Assembly: GCF_001735715.1 (NCBI RefSeq)
Contig: NZ_CP017259.1
Span: 1,051,501-1,115,500, forward strand
Reading direction: 5' to 3'
DNA length: 64,000 nt
DNA from: Formosa sp. Hel3_A1_48
GTDB lineage: Bacteria; Bacteroidota; Bacteroidia; Flavobacteriales; Flavobacteriaceae
Position 1 is the first letter of the stretch. Every line of letters starts with the position of its first letter. The notes under the pieces were generated by a model. The model made no database searches. It saw nothing but the letters and a program-made list of their open reading frames with translations, and was not told where the DNA came from. Positions 38,910-47,421 of this stretch are shown here, piece by piece. The position numbers were made by a program, and so were the translations under genes.

Positions 38910-39962
38910 TTATTTTCTCTTTTTGGGTTGCTTTTGAAGTGGGTTTTCATTCAAAACAGCAGCCATATTTCTATTTTTAAAAATTTCAAGACCCGTAAAA
39001 ATTGCCTCTTTGAATGAGTCAATATTGGCAATCCCTTGTCCAGCTATATCGTAGGCTGTGCCGTGGTCAGGTGAGGTTCTAACTTTGTTGAGGCCAGCTG
39101 TATAGTTTACGCCATTTCCAAATGTTAAGGTCTTGAAGGGGATTAGTCCTTGATCGTGGTAGGTTGCCACAATTGCATCAAAATTTTGATAATTGTTGGA
39201 CCCAAAAAAACTATCAGCTGCATAAGGGCCATAAATAAGCTTTCCTGATTCTTTGATTTTTCTCAGAGCTGGGCGTAAAACTGTGTCATCTTCAGAACCA
39301 ATAACGCCATTATCTCCAGTATGTGGATTGATTCCCAATACAGCAATTTTAGGAGTTCCTATGGCAAAATCGGACTTTAAAGACTTATAAATGAGGTCTA
39401 TTTTGCTGGAAACAAGTGCTTCATTAATATGCTCTGGGACTTCGCCTACAGGCACATGATCTGTAAGTAACCCTACTCTCAACGAATCGGAGACCATAAA
39501 CATCAAGCTGTTGCCTTCCAATTCTTGGTTTAAAAAATCGGTGTGGCCTGGAAACTGAAATGCATCAGATTGAATGTTGTGTTTGTTAATCGGCGCAGTC
39601 ACCAAGACTTGAATTTGATCTGTTTTAAGGTCTTCTACAGCTGCTTTTAGAGAGCGAAGAGCATACTGCCCTGCCTCAGCAGTTTCTTTGCCAAATACAA
39701 TAGCCACTTGTTCTTCCCAAACATTCAAAATATTGAGTTTGCCATCTATAGCTTTATTGGTATTTGGAATCTCATTGAATAATATAGAACTTTGAAAATG
39801 CTGCTTTAAAAAAGACATTGATTTCATTGAAGCATAAACTACAGGAGTGAAAAAATCAAGTACCCTTTTATCTTCAAATGTTTTGATTATGAGCTCGCCT
39901 CCAACGCCATTTAAATCGCCTATAGTAAACCCAATTTTTATTTTTTTCTCTTTTCTCATCAA
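38910..39962 (-). CDS. pdxA: 4-hydroxythreonine-4-phosphate dehydrogenase
   Basis: A 350-residue NAD-dependent enzyme of vitamin B6 synthesis whose product feeds PdxJ. Motifs: GFTIGDLNGVGGE at the N-terminus, TAPINKHNI, the metal ligands in PGHTDFL, GINPHTGDNG and ATYHDQGLIPFK. Two Met codons open the frame (MMRKEKK), so the start may be one codon later. It is divergent from ribE, whose chosen start lies about 50 bp away. Confidence 0.96.
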   Translation of the reverse strand: MMRKEKKIKIGFTIGDLNGVGGELIIKTFEDKRVLDFFTPVVYASMKSMSFLKQHFQSSILFNEIPNTNKAIDGKLNILNVWEEQVAIVFGKETAEAGQYALRSLKAAVEDLKTDQIQVLVTAPINKHNIQSDAFQFPGHTDFLNQELEGNSLMFMVSDSLRVGLLTDHVPVGEVPEHINEALVSSKIDLIYKSLKSDFAIGTPKIAVLGINPHTGDNGVIGSEDDTVLRPALRKIKESGKLIYGPYAADSFFGSNNYQNFDAIVATYHDQGLIPFKTLTFGNGVNYTAGLNKVRTSPDHGTAYDIAGQGIANIDSFKEAIFTGLEIFKNRNMAAVLNENPLQKQPKKRK

Positions 39963-40015
39963 AAATGATGTCTAATGTTCGTAATTTTGACATTGCAAAT
40001 TTAATGATTAAAAAC

Positions 40016-40612
40016 ATGTTTACTGGCATTATTGAAGATTTAGGGGTAATTGAAGCACTCAATCAAGAGGATACAAACTTACATTTAACGATAAAGAGTA
40101 AGTTAGCTTCAGAGCTTAAAATAGATCAAAGTGTTTCACATAATGGGGTTTGTCTCACAGTCATTGATCTAAGTCCGACGACCTACACCGTTACTGCAAT
40201 AAAAGAAACACTAGATAAAACCACCCTCAACAGCCTAAAATTAGGCGCTATAGTAAACTTGGAGCGTGGTCTTAAGCTTGGGGCTCGATTGGATGGACAT
40301 ATGGTACAAGGGCATGTGGATCAGGTTGGGCAGTGCGTTGGGGTTGAAGAACAAAATGGGAGTTGGATATTCCGTTTTGAATATGACTCAAGCTTGGGCA
40401 ATGTTACTATTGAAAAAGGTTCTGTGACTGTAAATGGCGTGAGCTTGACTGTAGTTGACTCTAAAGACAATGGGTTCAGTGTTGCTATAATTCCATACAC
40501 CTACGCGCATACCAATTTTCACACCTTCAAAAAAGGCTCAATTGTCAATTTGGAATTTGATGTAATTGGAAAATATGTTTCAAGGCTTTATGCAAAAACC
40601 TCTATTTCTTAA
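40016..40612 (+). CDS. ribE: Riboflavin synthase (alpha chain)
   Basis: A 198-residue enzyme that converts two lumazines to riboflavin. It has two related barrel domains, beginning MFTGIIEDLG and, after the middle, DGHMVQGHVDQVG. Each has a conserved substrate site (SHNGVCLTV and TVNGVSLTVV). I chose the ATG at 40016 because family members begin with MFTGIIE; an ATG at 39965 would add 17 residues. Its end overlaps mscL by 11 bp convergently. Confidence 0.95.
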   Translation: MFTGIIEDLGVIEALNQEDTNLHLTIKSKLASELKIDQSVSHNGVCLTVIDLSPTTYTVTAIKETLDKTTLNSLKLGAIVNLERGLKLGARLDGHMVQGHVDQVGQCVGVEEQNGSWIFRFEYDSSLGNVTIEKGSVTVNGVSLTVVDSKDNGFSVAIIPYTYAHTNFHTFKKGSIVNLEFDVIGKYVSRLYAKTSIS

Positions 40613-41024
40613 TCAGAGCCTCGTTCTGCGCTTCTAGTAAATCTTTAATTTTTGAGAGCAATTCAATATCAACTGGTGTAGGTACTGATTGGTCCTCTAA
40701 ATCGTTGGCCTGATTTTTAAGCTTATTTATAAATTTTACAACAATAAAAATAGTAAAGCCAACAATGAGGAAATCCAGAACCGTTTCAATCAATAAGCCG
40801 TAATCAATCGACACTTGTGCAGCAGTGCTACTAGCCTCTCTCAATACAATCTTCTTTTCTCCAAAACTAATGCCGTCAGAGAGCAATGATAAAGGAGGGA
40901 GAATAATGTTTTTGACCAAAACATTAACAATCGCATTGAAGGAAGCACCAATAATGATTCCAACAGCCATATCTATCATATTTCCTTTTACAGCAAAATC
41001 TTTAAAATCTTTTAATAGTTTCAT
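40602..41024 (-). CDS. mscL: Large-conductance mechanosensitive channel MscL
   Basis: A 140-residue protein with two membrane segments (TM1 DMAVGIIIGASFNAIVNVLV, residues ~17-36, and TM2 ETVLDFLIVGFTIFIVV at ~80-96) and a C-terminal helix. MscL opens under membrane tension to release solutes after osmotic downshock. The N-terminus KDFKDFAVKGNMIDMAVG is typical. It is convergent with ribE. Confidence 0.96.
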   Translation of the reverse strand: MKLLKDFKDFAVKGNMIDMAVGIIIGASFNAIVNVLVKNIILPPLSLLSDGISFGEKKIVLREASSTAAQVSIDYGLLIETVLDFLIVGFTIFIVVKFINKLKNQANDLEDQSVPTPVDIELLSKIKDLLEAQNEALIKK

Positions 41025-41047
41025 TGGTTTTCGTTTTTGTCAAAAAT

Positions 41048-41080
41048 AAAAAAAGCCTCAACAATGTTGAGGCTTTTTTT
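41048..41080 (-). terminator. Terminator of the 41.1-41.9 kb gene
   Basis: 8-bp GC-rich stem GCCTCAAC/GTTGAGGC, loop AAT, extended by A-runs and T-runs. Confidence 0.85.
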
Positions 41081-41095
41081 AAAATTAAAGAGTTA

Positions 41096-41884
41096 TTATT
41101 TGGCAAGGCCAAATTTCTTTGTTTCAGGATCATGGCCTCCAATAAGCACCAATATTTCATCATCATGACCTTCAATAGCAGACCAGAATTTTTTTCCTGA
41201 ATCGTCCATTTGTACTCCAATATTTGCTTCTTCAAAAGCAGCAAAATCTGCCCAAGTATCAAAGAATTGATAGGTGTGCCAATCAGCTCCAGAGCCATAA
41301 AGATGTCTACTAGCATAAGCTGCAACAGCATGCCCACTTTCTTTCAAGTTTTTTAAACTTCCATTTACAATACCTTCAAAGAAATCTCTATTTTTACCCC
41401 ACTTTACTTCGTATTTACTCACTACAACGACTTTTTTTGTAGACCAATCCAATGATTGAGCTTCGTATGTTAAATCTTCTAACCCTTCGCTCATCCGAAC
41501 TTGATCGGAGTGGTTGTCGGCATACATGCGCGTGTAAGTTCTATAGTCAGACGTCATTTGATTTTGACCTTCTTCATCTAAATTCATTGCTTTTATATTC
41601 GCTTGAAGAGCCTTATTTGCAAAATCTGCGTCTTTTACTAAATCTTCTGCAGAGGCATAAAAATCGTAAATCGCAAAACTGTAATCCCCAGCAAAAGCAT
41701 GTGCAAATAACCCACCGCCTTGAAGGGTTCTTTCTTCAGAAATTGAAAGATTTGAAAATTTCTCATGAAGATCCAAAAATTGATCTGCTTCCTCTCTTGG
41801 AACTGTTACATAAGTGATGTTTACAACTTGAGCAAAAAGTGAACCCCCAACGAAGAGACAAAGTATAATAATTAAGTTTTTCAT
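41096..41884 (-). CDS. Secreted protein of two ABM-like halves, function unknown
   Basis: A 262-residue protein with a signal peptide (LIIILCLFVGGSLFAQ, cleavage near residue 19). I do not recognise a named family. The two halves (YVTVPREEADQFLDLHEKF and following; VVVSKYEVKWGKNRDFFEGI and following) each look like a ferredoxin-like alpha/beta unit of the antibiotic-biosynthesis-monooxygenase (ABM) fold, with a 'YQFFDTWADFAAFEE' pattern near residue 205. The 125-residue protein at 44.3 kb is similar in style. It is followed by a strong terminator. Confidence 0.7.
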   Translation of the reverse strand: MKNLIIILCLFVGGSLFAQVVNITYVTVPREEADQFLDLHEKFSNLSISEERTLQGGGLFAHAFAGDYSFAIYDFYASAEDLVKDADFANKALQANIKAMNLDEEGQNQMTSDYRTYTRMYADNHSDQVRMSEGLEDLTYEAQSLDWSTKKVVVVSKYEVKWGKNRDFFEGIVNGSLKNLKESGHAVAAYASRHLYGSGADWHTYQFFDTWADFAAFEEANIGVQMDDSGKKFWSAIEGHDDEILVLIGGHDPETKKFGLAK

Positions 41885-41990
41885 AGTAAAATTGTTTAAA
41901 GTTTTTAGTTTTTAAGCATTGACTTAAATAAATCTAAGTAAAATTAATTTCCGTAAAACATGGTGCTCATGGTATTATGATATAAATTTA

Positions 41991-42857
41991 TTAGTAAATC
42001 CAGCCACCAATATTACCTCTAAATTCTGCAGGATAATTCTTTACGCGCTCTTTTAGTTGTTGAGAAACATTGCCTGCAACCACTAGAGATTTGAAGGCAA
42101 ACATCTTCATAAAAGTTTCAATGTTTGGCCCATTTTCAAATTTATCAGCATGGAAAATGAAATCCTCTGAGGATCTGAATTTTTCAATCAAAGTTACTCT
42201 TTTCCCGTCTTCAGATATAAAATAACTGTAGTCGTATGTGTTTGGCTCGTTGTCTCTTATGAATTGATTTAGATTCTTTGTAAATGCTTTTACATCCTCT
42301 TTTGAATACCCTGAATTTACAGCCATATCAATGGTAATTACCACCTTTGGTGAAGTATTATTTGCGGCTGCCTTCGCATTCATTTCTTTCTGAAAAACAG
42401 AGGTGTCAAAAAACTGCACCTCTTTGATGATTTTATCACCAGCCCATTGATAAGACAAATGAAACGGAAAGGATACATTTTGACCAGTATACTTGCCTTT
42501 TGCTGAAAATGTATTCCAGATGTTGGTCCATACAATACCATTGGAATAGGTTACGGTTTCAACTTCAGATCCAAGAGCATCACCATTCATTTCCAGTACT
42601 GAAATATCATCGAACATATCGTATAAATTTTCAACAGCAGAAATAAATCCTGATTTATTTAATTTATTTCCAGCAGGATCTACAAATTCCATGCTATCTG
42701 AAAAGATTTCTTTAAGGTAATCGATGTTTTCCTCGCCAACTTTTTCGAAAAGAGTTTTGATGGTTTCTGATTTTTTATCATTAGTCGTAACCTCAGCATA
42801 GGGTTGTTGGCATGCGCACATCAATAGGGCAACAGAGTATATAAATAATTTTTTCAT
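41991..42857 (-). CDS. Lipoprotein with an NTF2/SnoaL-like and an ABM-like domain
   Basis: A 288-residue protein with a lipoprotein signal (MKKLFIYSVALLMCAC; lipid Cys at residue 16). Residues ~25-145 look like an NTF2/SnoaL-like domain (DYLKEIFSDSMEFVDPAGNKL...). The rest (VVITIDMAVNSGYSKEDVKAF and SEDGKRVTLIEKFRSSEDFIFH) resembles an ABM-type ferredoxin fold. The start ATG at 42857 was preferred over one 48 bp upstream, because it opens directly on the signal. Both assignments rest on pattern only. Confidence 0.65.
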   Translation of the reverse strand: MKKLFIYSVALLMCACQQPYAEVTTNDKKSETIKTLFEKVGEENIDYLKEIFSDSMEFVDPAGNKLNKSGFISAVENLYDMFDDISVLEMNGDALGSEVETVTYSNGIVWTNIWNTFSAKGKYTGQNVSFPFHLSYQWAGDKIIKEVQFFDTSVFQKEMNAKAAANNTSPKVVITIDMAVNSGYSKEDVKAFTKNLNQFIRDNEPNTYDYSYFISEDGKRVTLIEKFRSSEDFIFHADKFENGPNIETFMKMFAFKSLVVAGNVSQQLKERVKNYPAEFRGNIGGWIY

Positions 42858-42980
42858 TAAAAGTTTTATTGGTTTGGAGACTAAAATAAAAAAAATTACT
42901 TGCAAAAAAAAATTAAAATAAAAATTAAACTCCTGACTTTTGAAAATTTTGTTGTATTTAAAATTTATTAACTTTAGAAC

Positions 42981-44030
42981 ATGAAAGATTTGAAATATTT
43001 ATTTGCTTATACCGTGCCAATTTCGGCTTATATCTCATTCGAATTTGGAGGTGTTTTATCTTATACCGCTGTTTTTTATGCCTTTGTTGTGCTTCCCTTT
43101 TTGGACATCATTACTGGACAAAACAAGGGGAATCTATCAAATGAAGAGCTAATGAGCAAAAAAAAGAAATGGGTCTTTGATGCTATGCTTTACCTAAATA
43201 TTCCCCTTGTTTTTGGACTTTTGCTTATGGTATTTACAAAAATCCAAACAGAGGTTTTAGCTACATACGAACTCATTGGCTTAAGCCTTTCGGCTGGTAT
43301 TTTATTGGCTACAAATGCCATAAACGTAGCACATGAACTTGGACATAGAGGGCCTTACATTGAGCGGTTTATGAGTAAATGTTTGTACATGCCCTGCTTG
43401 TACATGCATTTTTATATCGAGCATAATTTTGGGCATCACCTCAACGTAGCTACACCTGAAGATGGTGCTACTGCCAGATACAACCAAACGGTATATTCTT
43501 TCTGGTGGACTTCAGTTTCAAAGCAATACTTAAGTGCTTGGAAACTTCAACTCGAGCTTTTAAAACGCCAAAATACTGGATTCTTTTCTTTGAAAAATGA
43601 TGTCTTTTGGTACCATTTGATTCAAGCTGCCTACCTAATGGGTGTTTTTAGCTTTTTTGGGGTACAGGTTATGTTGTTTGCCGTTGTTATTGGTGTAATT
43701 TCTTTTCTTTTTCTAGAAAGCATCAATTACATAGAGCATTATGGATTAAAACGTTTTAAAACGCCTTCAGGACGTTACGAACGAGTAAGGCCACAACATT
43801 CTTGGAATTCAAATTTCAATATAGGGCGTATTGTTTTGTATGAACTCACCCGACACAGTGATCACCACTACAAATCTTCAAAAAAATATCAGCTTTTAAA
43901 TAGCTATGAAGAAAGCCCAACCCTTCCATTGGGTTATCCGGCTTCAATATTACTTAGTTACATACCTTTTCTGTGGTTCAAAGTCATGAACCCACTTGTT
44001 CCAAAACAAATGAAAACGAATTTACTTTGA
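42981..44030 (+). CDS. AlkB-like membrane hydroxylase (alkane 1-monooxygenase family)
   Basis: A 349-residue integral membrane di-iron enzyme. The three histidine clusters are visible: HELGH (118-122), EHNFGHH (147-153) and LTRHSDHH (about residue 290), as in alkane hydroxylases and related fatty-acid desaturases. Hydrophobic spans fill residues ~8-110 and ~215-245. The expected reaction is terminal hydroxylation of an alkane or alkyl chain with O2 and electrons from a rubredoxin, but no rubredoxin gene is nearby. The substrate is unknown. Confidence 0.88.
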   Translation: MKDLKYLFAYTVPISAYISFEFGGVLSYTAVFYAFVVLPFLDIITGQNKGNLSNEELMSKKKKWVFDAMLYLNIPLVFGLLLMVFTKIQTEVLATYELIGLSLSAGILLATNAINVAHELGHRGPYIERFMSKCLYMPCLYMHFYIEHNFGHHLNVATPEDGATARYNQTVYSFWWTSVSKQYLSAWKLQLELLKRQNTGFFSLKNDVFWYHLIQAAYLMGVFSFFGVQVMLFAVVIGVISFLFLESINYIEHYGLKRFKTPSGRYERVRPQHSWNSNFNIGRIVLYELTRHSDHHYKSSKKYQLLNSYEESPTLPLGYPASILLSYIPFLWFKVMNPLVPKQMKTNLL

Positions 44031-44045
44031 TAATAGAATAGTTGC

Positions 44046-44210
44046 TTATCCTTTTTCTAGAAATAGCCAAAAGACAAGATAGACCATACCCAAACCTGCA
44101 AAAATGGCTAATATGCGCCATATAATAGGATCTGTTTTGGTATAAACAGCAAAGCCATAACATACCCCTCCTAAGTAGCCTTTGTTGGGGTATCGATATA
44201 ATTTATTCAT
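44046..44210 (-). CDS. Small PspC-domain membrane protein
   Basis: Minus-strand ATG at 44210 to TAA at 44046-44048 gives 54 residues: an N-terminal RYPNKGYLGGVCYGFAVY, then KTDPIIWRILAIF and a hydrophobic helix to the end. This is the core of the PspC domain (phage-shock-protein C family), which normally sits in the inner membrane. There are no other psp genes around it. It is only the domain itself, shorter than classical PspC. Confidence 0.75.
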   Translation of the reverse strand: MNKLYRYPNKGYLGGVCYGFAVYTKTDPIIWRILAIFAGLGMVYLVFWLFLEKG

Positions 44211-44283
44211 GACAGAAGATTTGATATTTCAAAGATACTAAATAATCTTATGCTTGATTAGCTTTAAGAAATGAACTCATTTT

Positions 44284-44661
44284 TTATTCTACAGCAAAGA
44301 ATTTTCTGTAGACGTGTTCGTCTAACATTTGCTTATATTTTGGTGTAAAATAATTATCCCAAAAATCAGTGATTTCATCGGAGTGGGAATTTTCATATTC
44401 TGTATCACTTTGCCAAGTACTAAGCCACATATAGCGGTGCTGTTCAGCAAGATCATCTGACTTGACCTCATAAACTTTGTAACGCGCTTTACCAAAACCG
44501 TTTTTTTTATAAATGGCATTAGCAACGCCCAAGTCTTTTTTGAATTCTTCAATAGTAACACCAGCTGGCAAATCGAAAAGATGAAGACTAATACGTTCTT
44601 TGGACTGGCCAAATGAAAAAGCAGAAATTAAAAAGGCAAAAAGATAAACTAGTTGTTTCAT
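44284..44661 (-). CDS. Small secreted protein, possible ABM-like fold
   Basis: A 125-residue protein with signal peptide (MKQLVYLFAFLISAFSFGQ) and a body ISLHLFDLPAGVTIEEFKKD..., FGKARYKVYEVKS, YMWLSTWQSDTEYENSH that fits a single ferredoxin-like unit. It is similar in pattern to the protein encoded at 41.1-41.9 kb, but I do not recognise a named family. It follows the PspC and AlkB-like genes. Confidence 0.65.
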   Translation of the reverse strand: MKQLVYLFAFLISAFSFGQSKERISLHLFDLPAGVTIEEFKKDLGVANAIYKKNGFGKARYKVYEVKSDDLAEQHRYMWLSTWQSDTEYENSHSDEITDFWDNYFTPKYKQMLDEHVYRKFFAVE

Positions 44662-44787
44662 TGTTTTGATTTTGATTAACTCTACTAAATTAAAAAAATT
44701 AGTTGCAAAATAAAATTTAATTATTGAAATTGCAGAAACTAAACATTAGATTTTTTAATTCAATTATTACCATTAAATAAAACAAAC

Positions 44788-45312
44788 ATGAAAAATATTA
44801 AAAATTTAGCTCAAGGAATGCTGTTTTTATTTGTAATTCTGAACTTGTCAAGCTGTAATACTGTTTCTGAAAAACATGCGCAATTAGAGGCAGATGAAAT
44901 ACAACTGAATGCAGATATTAAGCTGTATACTGCGGTTTGGGACAAAATAATTAATGATCGACAAATTGATTTAATTAACGAAGACGCTTTTGATGTAAAT
45001 GTCACTGCTGTTGCCACTTCAAATGGTGACGTTGTTGGCTTAGAAAATTTTAAAAAATATTACGCCAATTATATAGTAGGGTTCTCGGATGCAGAATTTA
45101 CTTTTATTGATGTCTTTGGGCAGGGCGATAAAATTGTAAAGCATTGGAATTTTAAAGGAACACACGATGGCGACTTTTTTGGTGTGCCTGCTACAGGTAA
45201 AAAAGTAGATGTTTCTGGTGTAACATTAGTACAAATGAAGGATGGTAAGATTGCTGCGGAACAAGACTACATGGACTTTCTTGCCTTTTACAAACAACTT
45301 GGATTGTTGTAA
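44788..45312 (+). CDS. SnoaL-like lipoprotein (ester cyclase family type)
   Basis: A 174-residue lipoprotein: signal MKNIKNLAQGMLFLFVILNL, then SSCN with lipid Cys near residue 23. The body matches the SnoaL/ester-cyclase group of the NTF2 fold (GLENFKKYYANYIVGFSDAEF, FIDVFGQGDKIVKHWNFKGTH, HDGDFFGVPATGKKV, ISGVTLVQMKDGKI-like end). Such proteins bind or convert small molecules; the role is unknown. It is on the plus strand between two minus-strand genes. Confidence 0.78.
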   Translation: MKNIKNLAQGMLFLFVILNLSSCNTVSEKHAQLEADEIQLNADIKLYTAVWDKIINDRQIDLINEDAFDVNVTAVATSNGDVVGLENFKKYYANYIVGFSDAEFTFIDVFGQGDKIVKHWNFKGTHDGDFFGVPATGKKVDVSGVTLVQMKDGKIAAEQDYMDFLAFYKQLGLL

Positions 45313-45437
45313 GAAAAAATAATGGAGCTGGATTTTTCAACTTAATAACAGCAATCATTAAAATGATGGAGTGTACAGGATGATTTTTTTATTCATAAAA
45401 AATTGCTCAAAATTTTAGCTGTAGTTGCGGCTCATAA

Positions 45438-45466
45438 AAAAAGCCTCCTAAAAAGGAGGCTTTAAT
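45438..45466 (-). terminator. Terminator of the 45.5-45.9 kb gene
   Basis: 9-bp stem AAAGCCTCC/GGAGGCTTT, loop TAAAAA, followed on the minus strand by a T-run. Confidence 0.85.
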
Positions 45467-45489
45467 GTCTAATAAATTCTAATCCTTAA

Positions 45490-45921
45490 CTATTCCTTGA
45501 CGGGCGATACGGAGAAATTGACTTTTCGGTTTACCAGGTCCCAGGATCCAGTAACTAAATTAATCAGGCCACCAACCTTGTCATTGTCCATGGCAATTGA
45601 CTTGAATTTTCCGTCTTCTTTTTTCCAAACTCCATTGGTGGTGCCTCTAAAAAGCTTGTCTTGAACTTGAGTGAAAAAATACCCAAAATACTCCCCCTGA
45701 GTTTCATCGGTTGAAAAATTTGAGAATGTAATTGATCCATAGGCCATACCGTAAGGCCCTGCTTGACCAGAAATTGCCATTTGCCAATCTTCTCCATCGA
45801 CAGTTGAGGCACTATCAATATCAAATACGACATCAAACGATTTTGAGGAATCCCATTCTAAATCCTGAGCTAAAGAAAGAGTTGAAAATAAGACCGCTGT
45901 AATTAAAAATAGTTTTTTCAT
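45490..45921 (-). CDS. Secreted protein, unknown function
   Basis: A 143-residue protein with signal peptide (MKKLFLITAVLFSTLSLAQ). The mature part is beta-rich and unremarkable (DVVFDIDSASTVDGEDWQMA, YGSITFSNFSTDETQGEYFGYF...). I do not recognise a family. It has its own promoter-like box upstream and a strong terminator downstream, so it is a single-gene unit. Confidence 0.7.
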   Translation of the reverse strand: MKKLFLITAVLFSTLSLAQDLEWDSSKSFDVVFDIDSASTVDGEDWQMAISGQAGPYGMAYGSITFSNFSTDETQGEYFGYFFTQVQDKLFRGTTNGVWKKEDGKFKSIAMDNDKVGGLINLVTGSWDLVNRKVNFSVSPVKE

Positions 45922-45953
45922 TTTTTATGTAAAATTGGTTAATATTAGTAATT

Positions 45954-45985
45954 CAAATATACTAAATATTCATTTTAAAATACAA
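45954..45985 (-). promoter_or_regulatory. Candidate promoter of the 45.5-45.9 kb gene
   Basis: On the minus strand TTG (45983-45985), 21 nt, then TATATTTG (45954-45961), an exact TAnnTTTG box, about 32 nt before the ATG. I see nothing else in the rest of the 264-bp gap up to 46185. Confidence 0.5.
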
Positions 45986-46185
45986 GTTACTTTAGCCCCC
46001 AAGTTACTAATGAGTTGAAAAACAGCGCTCTACTAACTCAAATCAACAGCCCATAATTAGTTGTGCCTAATTTTAATTTACTATACACCTGCGAGCAAAT
46101 TCAATGAGTGCAACAAGGGATAATGACTATAGCTTAGGATTTGATTCATATTTGTCATCTCCAGCCCTGCTTTTTTTTTAAGGAC

Positions 46186-46554
46186 CTAGATCCAAATGTC
46201 GTTTTCTGCTGTGTTTTCACTTTCGATTTGATCGCCAGTATTCTTTACACCAACCGGCTCAATCATCATTAAATGAACCTCGTTCTTTGCATAAGGCTTA
46301 TGCTCCATCCCTTTGGGTACAACAAAAAGTTCCCCCTCGCTAATAGTGACTGCTCCATCTCTAAAGTCAATTCTTAATTCCCCACTAATGACTATAAAGG
46401 CTTCATCAGTATCAGAATGAGCGTGCCAAATAAAGTCTCCTTCCAGTTTGGCAATTTTAAATTGATAATCATTCAATTCTGCAATGACTTTTGGTTTCCA
46501 TTTGTCCTGGAAAAGTGAAAATTTGTTCTTAAAATTTATTGATTTATAATTCAT
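46186..46554 (-). CDS. Cupin-domain protein
   Basis: A 122-residue single-cupin protein. Motif 1 is FIWHAHSDTDEAFIVISGEL with the metal-ligand His residues and Glu; motif 2 is FVVPKGMEHKPYA with its His. No signal peptide, so it is cytosolic. The function is unknown; such proteins can be isomerases, dioxygenases or binding proteins. Confidence 0.85.
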   Translation of the reverse strand: MNYKSINFKNKFSLFQDKWKPKVIAELNDYQFKIAKLEGDFIWHAHSDTDEAFIVISGELRIDFRDGAVTISEGELFVVPKGMEHKPYAKNEVHLMMIEPVGVKNTGDQIESENTAENDIWI

Positions 46555-46630
46555 GAACAGGATATAATAAATTGAAGTTTAACCTATGAAAAAGTACAGA
46601 AACAGCTGATCCAAAAAAAGAAGGATATGC

Positions 46631-47101
46631 CTAGGGTTTAGCTTGGTCTGCATCTAAATTAGTTGCATTGGTCTTGATCGCTTCTGAAAAATAGAATTTA
46701 AACTTCAGTTTACCATCTACCTTAAGGGCGTAAGTGCTTTCAAGCCACTCAAATTCAAGTTTAGTTTTACCCTCTGGAGTATTGACAATAAACTCACCAA
46801 ATTGTTTGAGAGAAATATGAGCAGAATTATAGTCAGTATCAATTGTAATATTTTCAAATTTTCGCTTACTGCTTATAATGTCGAAACTTTTTACAAAGGC
46901 AATAAATTCATCTTTTGAATAGCGTCTGCTATTTTCAAATATAAAAAAGTCGTCTGTAACTAAAGAATCAAAACTGTCTAAGTCGTTATCTAAAACCTCA
47001 AAAAAGGTCTCAAATGTTTCCATGACTTCTTTTTCAGAAATTTTTATTGGTTTTTGACAAGCGAAGATGAATAAAGTGGAAAGTAAGATTAGTTTTTTCA
47101 T
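46631..47101 (-). CDS. NTF2-like lipoprotein
   Basis: A 156-residue lipoprotein: MKKLILLSTLFIFACQKPIK with lipid Cys at residue 15. The body (VMETFETFFEVLDNDLDSFDSLVTDDFFIFENS..., YSKDEFIAFVKSF, then ITIDTDYNSAHISLKQFGEF) fits the SnoaL/DUF4440-like NTF2 fold with its N-terminal helices and curved sheet. The role is unknown. Its leader DNA is very similar to that of the lipoprotein at 47.4-47.8 kb. Confidence 0.72.
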   Translation of the reverse strand: MKKLILLSTLFIFACQKPIKISEKEVMETFETFFEVLDNDLDSFDSLVTDDFFIFENSRRYSKDEFIAFVKSFDIISSKRKFENITIDTDYNSAHISLKQFGEFIVNTPEGKTKLEFEWLESTYALKVDGKLKFKFYFSEAIKTNATNLDADQAKP

Positions 47102-47234
47102 TTGTAATAATTTAGAGGAATCGAATTCTGATGTATTTTTTTTGGCTAATTTTCAAATCAAAATACAATCCATAGAAATTTAATGCATAGCATTTATAAA
47201 GAAATTTGTTCCAAATTGCTCGCACAATATAAAT

Positions 47235-47324
47235 TTAACAGCCCAATAGGTTGCATATCCAGCCAACACAACTAAAAAGTGACACGGCTAATACAGCCAA
47301 TAATGTAATTTCGATTTTCTTCAT
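47235..47324 (-). CDS. Possible 29-residue lipoprotein
   Basis: Minus-strand ATG at 47324 to TAA at 47235-47237 encodes MKKIEITLLAVLAVSLFSC followed by VGWICNLLGC. The lipobox LFSC (Cys at 19) after a proper signal core suggests a tiny lipoprotein. Only its signal-like composition supports it. The rest of the 320-bp gap (47102-47421) shows no other gene. Confidence 0.35.
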   Translation of the reverse strand: MKKIEITLLAVLAVSLFSCVGWICNLLGC

Positions 47325-47421
47325 TCTAAAAAATATTTTTTAAATATAAGAAATTTACGTTTAACTTATTTAATAGGACTAGAACTAGCTAGATTAAAAG
47401 AAGAGAGGATAAGCCTGTGTT

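Noticed and set aside
41452-41817. 121-residue plus-strand frame inside the secreted ABM-like gene
   Set aside because: Antisense to a convincing signal-peptide protein with a terminator; composition is odd and no motif is seen.
45922-46185. Possible small RNA or gene in the gap
   Set aside because: Apart from one promoter box for the neighbouring gene I find no frame, hairpin with T-run or repeat worth calling.
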